Assembly: GCA_023078555.1 (NCBI GenBank)
Contig: CM041204.1
Coordinates: 2,318,108-2,382,107 of the forward strand
Direction of reading: 5' to 3'
Source of the DNA: Ulva prolifera
Taxonomy: Eukaryota > Chlorophyta > Ulvophyceae > Ulvales > Ulvaceae
DNA length: 64,000 bases
Part shown: positions 34,073 to 43,312 of the stretch, piece by piece
How the letters are laid out: the number at the start of each line of letters is the position of its first letter
Position numbering within the stretch: the first letter of the stretch is position 1
Notes under the pieces: generated by a model
The model's database searches: none
Seen by the model: only the letters and a program-made list of their open reading frames with translations
Told to the model about the DNA's origin: nothing
Program-made: the position numbers and the translations under genes

Positions 34073-37000
34073 ATGGAGGCCAGTGTGCTGGTCAGTGACA
34101 GGTTGCGAACGTTGCTTCAGATCGATGCTACTGATGGCGTGCTAGATGTTCCAGCCGATGCCCCACCAGATGAAGAGCTACAACCCCATGCTGGGGCATG
34201 GGCTCGCGGATGGGATGTTTTCATGTGCCTATTGCCAATTGCCTTCCTCATCACAACGACGCTCGTCAAACGACTTCACATGGAGACCAGCAGGTCCCTT
34301 CCGCTAGCCGCAGTCTTCATGTGGATAATACGGCTGTCTTATCTGAAGCTTGATCCACTGTACACGAACGCAGCGGTGGTTTACGGCCTGTTCAACGCCC
34401 TCACACCTCTGAGCATCATCGCTGGCGCCATCTGTCTGTTTCAGGCTATGGAACAGACCAAGGTGCTGCCCCAAGCCACCCGCACAACGCAAATAAAGTA
34501 TCAGTCTCTTTTCAATCCGTTTTCATCTGGTGAGCCAGTGAGTTCGAGCTCGCCACTTACAAGCAAGCCCGGTGCAGTGCCTGCCATGGATGATGGCCAG
34601 AGTCCGCTCCTTGTCCTCCGGCCACCCCGTGGCCGAAGTGTTCCTCATTGGCTGGGCATTTGTCTACATGATTGAAGGCGCGTCGGGCTTCGGGACGCCG
34701 GTGGCCCTGGCTGCACCCATGCTTGTCTCCCTCGGCCATCCACCAGTGGAGAGCATCACGTGCTGCCTCATCATGGACACCCTCGCAACTGTGTACGACC
34801 CTCCAGCCACCTGCCTAGCTCACACGTGGGTACACACCTGCTCATGCACCGTCTGTCTGGCTGCGGCCAGGGCGGGTGCTGACATGTGCGGTTGCACCTG
34901 TTGGTCCGTGTTGATGGTTGCGTGGGTGTGAGGTGCCCTTGTTGGTGGCCTGCGGTGCTACCTGCCTCGCTGGACTTGTCCTTGTAATACATGCTCATGC
35001 TCATGCATTCGTGTGTCTTTGATCACACCAGCTGGAAGTTCTGCTACCCCACATGGCCCTCCTGCAACGACGCCTGCAATGTCCGCCCTGCAGCCCGCGA
35101 CTCAGCCACACCTGTGCCGCGGTCGATGATGAGTGTCCTGGGTGAGGCGGTGCTGCCAGTGCCCCAGCACCGATCCCCCCACAGCCTGACAGATGCATGA
35201 GCTCCATGCACACGTGACACATGCAGGCACGGCGCCGTCGGCTTCCCGATCTGGTTCGGCCTCGCCGGCCTCGACCCCCCGCTCGACGACGACGACCTCC
35301 GTACCACCGGCTTCCGCGCACAGGTCATGCTCTTTGCCGTGGCGCACGTTGTGCCCATCATGGCCGCCTCGTTCCTCGTCCGCTGGAAAGACCTCGCTGC
35401 CTCCTGGCCCTTCGTCCTCCTCTCGATCTGGGCCGCGAAGCTCCCGGCCCTCGGCATCGCGCTCGTCTCCACCGACTTCTCGACCCTCATCGGTGGCATG
35501 GTTGCTGTGCTCTTGGTCGGCTTGCTCGCGCGGTTCCGCGTCGGCCTCAGCCGCGAGCCCGGCCACAAATTCGACCTCCCGCCGCTGGAGGCCGCAGTGT
35601 CGCACGAGCGCGATGCCACCGCGTCGACCGGCCTCGACGGGTCGACCCACATCGGGCAGCTGAAGCGGCGGCCGCAGCCGGCGTCGCCGACGCTCGTCTC
35701 GGCGGCGCCCGACGCGATGCTCACGCCGAGTGGTGTCGGGGTGTTCCGCGATGCGCGGAGGGGCAGCTTTGGGGAGCGGGGGCAGGGGCGCGGGGCCACG
35801 ACGGGCCCCACGGCGGTGTCAGGGTTGGCTGGGGAGGACTTCGAGGAGGACCTCTTCACGACGGCGGACGGGCTGGACTCTGTGTCTGCGCCCGCGGCGG
35901 ATGTGGCGGGTCCGGATATACCGTATCGGCCCCACGAGGTGGGGCGGTGGACGGTGTATAGTTCTGAAAACGATTGGGCGGCGCCGCATGGGCGAGCCGT
36001 CGGTGAGTCACGGGAAGATCGGGGCCGGGTCTGCGAGGTGTCTGTTGTGGGTCGTGCGCGGGAGGTAAGTATGGGCGGGACCGGGCCGGTGCGGGCTGCA
36101 GTGGCTGGGGGGGAGTGGTTGACGGATCCCCGGCCGCAGCATGCATGTGGCAGTGGGGTGGAGATGCTGGAGATTGCGGAGGAGCCGGCTGCGAGAGCAG
36201 TGGGCGAGGGGTGGAGGCGGTCTAAACAATCGGACACAGGTGTGTCCTCGACCATGGCTGTCTCGATGCAAAATGAATCATCCTCCATAGTGACTTCCAC
36301 TTGCGGAGGTGCTTGGCCGACTTCTGGTGTGAGTCCTGCACCCTCAGGTGGGGCTTGTGGTTCCGGCGGAATGCCTCATGACAGGTGCATGCAACGCGGG
36401 TCTCGATCTGGCTTTGCTGGGTGGCACCCTGGACAGGAGTTGCGCAGCTGCGAGTTTGAGCTGCCGCAGTGGGGCTGCCCGGGGTGTCCCACCATGAATG
36501 GGCTATTCCATGCCATACCATATGCATGGGAATTCCTTAACTTAAGTTTAAATTGTGACACAATTGTGGCTCTGGTGCTGACTGCACCGGGCACCCGGCC
36601 CTCATGTGTGATCCTGCTAGTCTTCATGCGTCATGGCCTGTGCCCATTCGGCAGACATGTTTGGCACACCCACTCAACATCCGCGGTGTGCAATGTTCCA
36701 TCGCCGGTCCTCACTGCCGGGCGCGTTTCGATAGGTGACAGCCTTGGGCAGTCTCTGCGAATGCCGTACCCAGTGTTCATAAGTAAAATGCCTTTGGGCA
36801 TGCATACGGTGGGCATGCTTCACAGTCTATGCCGGTGGTCTGCCATGCAGTAGCCCGACCCCGCGGAATCTGTGCCCTCCATGTGTATGCTCGGGACTCC
36901 TGGGGGGCTTTGACACCAATACTGCAGTCACATCGGAGCCATACGGCTGTGCAGATGGAGGCAAGGTGGAGGCGGGGCCGTACCCGAAGCACGAGCTGCC

Positions 37001-39699
37001 GCAGCTGCGCAGCCTCGAGAGCATGGACAGCGACCTCGAGTCTGCGCGGCGCCGCCTCAGCGGCGGCGGCGAGGGCGACCTCGACAACCTCGACCCGGTG
37101 CGTTGCTGCTGCGTGCTGAGCCTGCGTGATGCGCGATGTGTGAGAGAGGGCTGGTGCTAGAAGCCGTTTCGGGGCAACAGGGTTCCGCCCGAGCTCATGT
37201 ATCGCTGCCGGCTGTTGTTTAAATTTTTTATTTTTTTCAGTGCGGCAATGTGAGAGTGTGCTGGGGTGCAGCCAATGCAGCACGGGTAAGGGACAAAACA
37301 TCGAACAAGATGTAATTGTGCAGGAGCTGGCTGCATCGGTGCTCCTTTGTATACGTGCCTTCTGCGGCATGTCCGACCAGCACACGGCTGTAGCCAGTGG
37401 CACAGTGCACTGGCACAGCATCAGCCCACGCATGCACGCGCCTCACGCCCCCCGCCATGCATGCAGACCTGGCCGTCGTGGCTGACGCTCGTCCTCCGCA
37501 CGATGCCGCTGTGGCTGACGGTCGTGCTCCTGCTCATCACCCGCATTGAGCCACTCGGCGTGCGGGATGCGATCCAGGACCCCGAGCCCAACTTCGACAT
37601 CGATCTCGGCAACCTTCTTAAGTTTGAGCTCTCCGCGTCGCTCGTCGTGCGAATATCCCGCATCTTCAACCTCCCCCCCGGCTCCCTCGTCTGGACGTAC
37701 CAGCTGCTCTACATACCCTTCCTCGTGCCGTTTGTCGTCGTGTCGCTCGTCACCGTCGTGCTCTTCCGGCGGAACCTTCCGGAAGGCGCATCGATCGCCT
37801 CGCCGTTCCTCGAAGCCGGCCGCAGGTATCCCCCCTCCCCCCACACACTTCCTGCTGACATGTGGATGGGCTCGCGCCAGTGAGCCCGGTTGACATTTGC
37901 GCGTTCAGGCAACAGCCCGCTTGGATCCGGTCAGGCGCCAGCAGAGCGAGGACCACAGCATCCAAACAGTACCAGCCGAACGTTTCGAGCATGGCCAAGT
38001 GATGTTAGCTTGTGTGTGCCCACAGTGTGAGGACAGCATGGGAGATCAGATAGATGGTTCACTGGTTCACTCCGATCATTACTTCGTGCCCACAGCTCCG
38101 CAGTTCCATTTCAGTGTTGAGTGTCTTGCCTTGCCCATAGCTCTGCACAGCCGCAGCAGCAGTATGGAATTTCCTGGCACATTTACGTTGGGTCGCGTCA
38201 GTGGCCGCCGGTGCGTGCAGGGCGGCGGGCGTTGTGCCGGCGCTGCTTGGCTCGCTTGTGCTGGTGGCGCTGCTGCGCGAGGCGGCGGAAGGTACGGAGA
38301 AGCCGGCGTACATCATCGGCTTCAACCTCGCGGACTTCATGAAGGAGGGCTTCATCGCCATCGCCGCGCCCCTCGGCGCCCTCGGCTCCTTCTTCTCCGG
38401 CTCCACCACCGTCTCCAACCTCACCTTCGGCATCGTGCACCAGGTGCGCCCTCCCACTTGCACATGCATGCATGAATACCTACATGTAGTTACAAAGGAC
38501 AGAGGCCGGGCAGCGAGCCGGTGCCAGGAATACACACGTAAATCCACTCACGCAGTCATGGCACTAGGCCGGGCACGAGCACGTACCACAGCTCGGCCGG
38601 TGATGCCAGCCAAAGATTGAAGCCCCGCACGGAGCACAAGAGCATTCCCCTTGCACAACGCCACACTCAACCGGCGCAGAGCATTCGTCACAAACAAAGC
38701 ACGGTTCACCTTGCCACACCGAGACGCAACCTCCGCCAGCCGATTCAAGTGATTCATGGCAGGCCGTCCCAATCGACCATGCGTCTCATGCGACAACGGC
38801 ACAAAACTATACGCATCAGGGTCGTACAAACGATAAGCAGTGCGTTTCTGCACGTCCCGCGTCTCCGCAGCACCCCCGTCCTCGCGGGCCGCACGGCCGC
38901 AATAGGAACCAGCACAGGGGTTCACAACCGACACATCTCCTATGCACAAAGGGTCACCCGGCGGCATAAACATGATGTACCTACATGTATGCATGCATGC
39001 ATACTCCGCTGGCGTGGCCTGGAGAAATTGCGCTGATACAAATCATAGGGTGGTTCGAAGGGAGGAAGCTGGCTGTGTTGTTGTGCTGCCGGTGGAGCGG
39101 CCCTGCTTGGGAGTGGTGGCATGAGTGTTCTGATTGTGCCCCTGGGTGGTTTGGGCACCCTGGTGAGTCACCCAGTCCGGCACTCGGTGGTAACGCGCTC
39201 TGTGGCCACAAGTGTAAAATGCAGAGCAGAGCAGGCAACGCTCATCCACATAGCATATATCATTCACACCCGAACCACACCCCCCCACCGCAAGCAAGCA
39301 TCGCCGGAGCTCTGTTACATGCCTCCAGCGGTGATGTAACAGTGAGCCATGAATCATTTCCATTCCGTGGCGCCGAGCGCATCCACTACGGCTGTTCAGC
39401 CGTGCGCTGGCCAGCGTCTTCATTGCCCCCCCCCCCCCCCACTGATCGCTTCCTGGCGCCGATTGCAGGTGGCGGCGCGCAACATCGGGGTCACGACGAC
39501 GGCGCTGCTCGCGCTACAGTCCGTCGGCGCAACCGCGGGCAACATGATCTGCATCAACAACATCATCGCGGCGCGCGCCGTCGTCGGCGGCGCCGCGCTG
39601 CGCGTCTCCGAGGGCGCCTTCATCCGCAAGACGGCCGCCGCCCTCGCCGTGATGCTCACCATCGCGACCCTCGTTGCGCTGCCCTTCCTCTTCCTGTAG
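34073..39699 (+). CDS. lactate permease (LctP) family transporter
   Basis: A proton-coupled monocarboxylate (lactate/glycolate) carrier of the LctP family. Seven exons close in phase: 34073-34462, 34578-34792, 35227-36239, 36955-37097, 37467-37825, 38221-38443 and 39469-39699, giving 857 residues. Family marks are VFLIGWAFVYMIEGASGFGT and PVALAAPMLVSLG, HGAVGFPIWFGL, IIGFNLADFMKEGFIAIAAP with FFSGSTTVSNLTFGIVHQ, and LLALQSVGATAGNMICINNI with IRKTAAALAVML near the end. At least ten membrane segments are visible. Bacterial LctP proteins have about 550 residues; here residues about 310-588 (exon 3 end plus exon 4) form an extra hydrophilic, Gly/Ala/Arg/Glu-rich loop, then the membrane part resumes at WLTLVLRTMPLWLTVVLLLI. 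The loop probably faces the cytosol and may be regulatory. Location in the plasma membrane or chloroplast envelope is undecided. The last intron holds a LINE copy. Other candidates for the family are unlikely. Confidence 0.9.
38489..38977 (-). mobile_element. 5'-truncated R2-like LINE copy with target-site duplication
   Basis: The minus strand encodes TAYRLYDPDAYSFVPLSHET, RLAEVASRCGKVNRALFVTN and ALRRLSVALCKGN, matching the C-terminal end of the LINE ORF at 46103-49006. The copy is flanked by TACCTACATGTA at 38477-38488 and 38978-38989, a 12-bp target-site duplication. It interrupts the last intron of the LctP gene in antisense orientation. Confidence 0.85.
39426..39440. repeat. homopolymer C15
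   Basis: Fifteen C in the last LctP intron, 29 bp before the acceptor at 39468, where a polypyrimidine tract is expected. Confidence 0.95.
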
Positions 39700-39783
39700 C
39701 ATAGCACACAGCACGGGCACCCCTGCCACGCGTCATGCTGCGTGCAGCACGCACGTCTCATGACGGCATGGTTCGATTGCGGA

Positions 39784-39784
<1 letters not shown>

Positions 39785-39821
<37 letters not shown>
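39785..39821. repeat. homopolymer G37
   Basis: Thirty-seven G, 86 bp after the LctP stop codon; the longest single-base run in the window. Confidence 0.95.
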
Positions 39822-39824
<3 letters not shown>

Positions 39825-41361
39825 GGGTGGAAAGTAGAGCGGAGGTGATGGTGTACTTCCACTATGAGCCAGACGATGCTGGCTGGTAGATTTCAACTCC
39901 TGATGGCGAGGCTCAGGCTGCATGAGGCTTGTGTGGGGAGCTGTGGTCTGCGGCGCCCCCACCATGGTCCGGGATTGGTTTGAGGATCCCTGACAACCGC
40001 AGCGCCTGGAATGGCGGGAGCACAAGTGAGCCGAAACTTGTGGCAATGCGGGTGTCCAGTCTGCTTCCCAGAACTCGCCTGGGGCTTTTTCTGTAGTGTA
40101 GTGTCTGTTCAGATAGCGCACATGTCACATGTGTATTCGGGGGCCATTTTCATGTGCAAGAATGCATGCGTGGTCACTGGCCCAAGGCAGGCCAGGTCAC
40201 CGGCTGGCGCTTCGCCAAAGGTCGCGCGGCCCTTGATGATCTCTGTATGTTGCACCAACGTACTGTGTATGTATTGTGGAGACCGCTTTCTTGTTTCGAT
40301 GGGGCCAACACCGCTGCGGGGTGGTCACCGGGTACTGTTCTATTGCCGGCCGAGAGGCATGCCGCTGGAGGCTCTGCTGGCAGGTGTGCTGTGTGCTACA
40401 AGCACAAAAGATATGGCTGTGTAATCATGCATGCATACAAACGCGAGGAGGCGGGCATGCTGTGTGAGCCGAGCTGCAGCATGACGGCACCAATGACTCA
40501 TTGTGTTGCGGCGGGCAACATCAGCACACATGTACGCCCTGATCGCTTACACTCTCCTGCATCGCTGTCGTCTGCCGTGCCGGAGCCCTGCGCATCGGCC
40601 TCCAACTTCACATCTTACCAAGGGGTGCTGGCGAATTGTCCATATTGGGGTGTACACCACCGGATTGATCGAGTGTATGTACTGGAACTTGCGTCTATGT
40701 CACCAAAAATCCATTCAATGCCGGCTGTGCAGTGAATTGCACAGCCGGTCATGCGTTGTGGAATCCGGCCTCAATCGTATCGTGCTCAGCCGCCTGTGTT
40801 GCACCATGGACTCAGGCGGTGGACGCCTTGAAGCCCGCCCGCGTCACACCGCAGCATCTTGTCGCCCAAGATCCCATAGTACTTACCAGCGAACCGGCAG
40901 ACCTGGCTCACGCGCACCGCGCACACGCATGCCGTGTCGGTGCAGGTTTCACACATGCCACGCACCGCGCACATGCATGCCGCGCTAGGCTCGACTCGGG
41001 TGTCACCTTTTACACTACCTCTGTGATGGTCGCCCGGGCCTGCAAGCTTCAGAGGGTCAGTTCATGCGGGTTCTCGAGCTGCAGGTCGTGCGCGCTACGG
41101 TGACCAAGAGCATGCAGATGTCTGTGCGCTGAATGTGCACGCTGCGTCTCTGTCAACGTGCATACGCTGCAAGAAATCGTGAGATCGGGACCAGCAACGC
41201 GCCGTGTGCACCGCCTCTGCCGAAGTGCACTTCAGCCCCACAGGGTGAGTGTGCATTGAGCAGAATTCTACATGCGGAATGCGGTATCATGCAAACACCC
41301 CCTTCAGGAGACAGTGCGACGCACCACAACGCACACGGGACACTCGGCCCGGCACCAGAGC
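39822..41361. other. intergenic
   Basis: No exon with family features was recognised. A perfect hairpin lies at 40721-40748. Confidence 0.4.
40721..40748. repeat. perfect 11-bp inverted repeat
   Basis: CCGGCTGTGCA, loop GTGAAT, then TGCACAGCCGG. It could form an RNA hairpin, but its relation to any transcript is unknown. Confidence 0.7.
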
Positions 41362-42246
41362 CTATGCCCAAGCACTGTGCCAGTCGAATCGCGCCCAGTC
41401 CCGCTTGACTGTGACTTCAAAACCCGCATCTGCGGCAACGCGGCGAGCTCGCACAAGCTCCGGGCAGTATCGATCCTCATTCTCCTCCCAGTCACGGATC
41501 ACGAGGCCGTTGCGATCATTGCTAAGCATCAGCTCCTTGAATGCAGGGAACGCCGCCACAGCCCGCGCGATGGCCTCCGCCTGCTCCGGGCCGTCTGGAT
41601 ACAGCCCTAGCCACTGCAGCGCTGCCCATGCGGACCCCGGCGTGCTCTGAACAAACGCATCCTGGAATCCATCGCCGACATCGTCTGGCCGGAGCGCTAG
41701 CTCGGTGAGGGCCGGCAGAGCCCCGAGGCCGCGTACGCAGTCGGCCTGCAGCGTCGACGGCACCGAAAACCCGTAGATGCAGAGGCTCTGCAGCTGCTGC
41801 ATACCCGCCAGCGCCCCGTAATCGGCTGCTCGCTGCAGACAGTTGTACCAGCCGCGGATGCGGAGAGCTGTGAGCTGCGTCAGCGGCTGCAGAGCCGCGA
41901 GGCCAGCAAACGTGGCTCCAGGGGCAGCCTCGGCGAAGTTCAAGTGCAGGTGCTGCAGCGGCAAGCAGCTCAGGCTCGACAGGAGCTCCTGGAAAGTACT
42001 GGCGGTCACGCGATTGCGATGCTCATCGCACTTGATGTTCAGCCGCTGCAGCCCAGACTCACTGGCAGCCAGCTGCCGTATCACACGAAGCACAACCAGA
42101 AACTTCCCACCGAATTTTAGCTCCTGAAGGCATGCCAGAGGCGCCAGGGCTGCAGGGGCCCGGGCAAGCAGTTCGTCCTCCAGTTCGTCCTCCGCGCGCC
42201 GAACAGCCCAAGACATCAACACACAACTGCTATCGTGCTCCTCCAT
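41362..42246 (-). CDS. leucine-rich-repeat protein, short paralogue
   Basis: A single uninterrupted 294-codon frame of irregular leucine-rich repeats of about 25-30 residues (LACLQELKFGGKF; LPLQHLHLNFAEA; LTQLTALRIRGWYNCLQRAA; MQQLQSLCIYGF; LPALTELALRPDD; WAALQWLGLYPDG; FPAFKELMLSNDR). The block LTALRIRGW ... GALAGMQQLQSLCIYG matches LTALCLRGW ... ALAAMSRMQALCLGG in the neighbour at 43313-45658, so the two are tandem paralogues. It lacks the neighbour's N-terminal BTB/Skp1-like part and may be a truncated duplicate. No membrane segment or signal peptide is seen; it is probably a cytosolic binding protein of unknown partner. Confidence 0.7.
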   Translation of the reverse strand: MEEHDSSCVLMSWAVRRAEDELEDELLARAPAALAPLACLQELKFGGKFLVVLRVIRQLAASESGLQRLNIKCDEHRNRVTASTFQELLSSLSCLPLQHLHLNFAEAAPGATFAGLAALQPLTQLTALRIRGWYNCLQRAADYGALAGMQQLQSLCIYGFSVPSTLQADCVRGLGALPALTELALRPDDVGDGFQDAFVQSTPGSAWAALQWLGLYPDGPEQAEAIARAVAAFPAFKELMLSNDRNGLVIRDWEENEDRYCPELVRARRVAADAGFEVTVKRDWARFDWHSAWA

Positions 42247-42427
42247 GCAATTCCCCGCCGCCTACGTCTGAGAATACCCCAACAACAAAACCAAATCAAA
42301 CTTCTGCCAGCTTCCAAATTGGTACCGGTGCTAGCCATACAGACGAACATATAACTACTTCCACTGCTAAGTTGGCCATGCTTATCACAAGACAACCACC
42401 AATAAGAGGAAAAACACCACGCAGGGT

Positions 42428-42466
42428 CCTATAGGACCCCGCATCCTATAGGACCCCGGGTTCTAT
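42428..42466. repeat. CCTATAGGACCCCG short tandem repeat
   Basis: CCTATAGGACCCCG appears twice, 20 bp apart, followed by a degenerate third copy (GGTTCTATGG). CCTATAGG is itself palindromic. Confidence 0.7.
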
Positions 42467-42732
42467 GGTCCCACTAGCATGATCAACCCCCACATCCCCT
42501 TGACACCCCTTGTTCGTCTTCTGCAGTCAGACAGCACCATGTCGCTGCTACGCCGTTGGCGCTACCTGCTTGCTGTGCATCCAGCAGAACTTTGTAGAAG
42601 CCAGTCTACGGTCGGATCGAGGCACAGCTGTGCGCAGACGCGAGGCAGCAGCCTACACACATGAAGAAACGTGAAGCGCCAGGCCAACATGTGCGGACAC
42701 GGCACCGGACGCTGCCGCAATCTACCAATGGG

Positions 42733-42988
42733 TTGAGGTCGGATTAAAAGCTACCCCCTCCGTTTCAGGAGGTCACGGGTTCGATTCTGCGTGCGCTTTG
42801 GGGAATCGAAACGGCCGTACGTGACCACCTCGCTTAGCACAGGAGGAGGCCCTGTGAGTTGCGTACGGTCATCTGAGGGGGGTTTCCAGGTGGTTTACCC
42901 CTTCGGCATATGTGGTCCCGTTAACTCGGAGTTGTCAATGTCCAGTAGGATACGGCTCAGTAAATTTAGATTTACTTTACTTTACTTG
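42733..42988 (+). mobile_element. full-length tRNA-derived SINE
   Basis: Flanked by ACCAATGGG at 42724-42732 and 42989-42997, a 9-bp target-site duplication. The head resembles a tRNA: an A-box-like GAGGTCGGATTAAAAGC (42735-42751), an anticodon-arm-like CCTCC...GGAGG stem, and a B box GGTTCGATTC (42778-42787) at tRNA spacing. A body of about 170 bp follows, ending with CATATGTGGTCCCGTTAACT, GGAGTTGTCAATGTCC, AGGATACGGCTCAG and a (TTTAC)n tail. The RNA polymerase III boxes would drive its transcription. Copies of the 3' domain lie at 7270, 17806, 26415 and 32640. Confidence 0.8.
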
Positions 42989-43312
42989 ACCAATGGGGAT
43001 CGCATGCGTGGCAGAGACCTTCTTGCCGATTGTTCCAGGTATAATCTCCCACATTCACAGGCAGCAGATGAACAGACCCGGACAGGGGCGCACTGGAACT
43101 GTGCACCCCGAGCACCACACGACACTGGACGTGGGCCATGCAAAAACCCATGTAATGTAAGACACATCCCATGGCTATCGGTGCACACAACTGTCAGGCA
43201 CAGACAGTCACAGCACAGCACCACTTCCAGCAGCAGAATGGAGAAGCACACCTACGCCTGTTGCAGACCCCCCTCCCCCACCCCGCTCTGCGGCATATCT
43301 GGACAGATGAGG

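Noticed and set aside
35044..36300. 418-codon open frame on the minus strand
   Set aside because: Antisense shadow of LctP exon 3, whose frame and splice phases fit a known family.
42733..42810. A free-standing tRNA gene
   Set aside because: The A-box and B-box are there but acceptor and T-arm stems do not pair well, and the segment continues into a repeat body with tail and target-site duplication.
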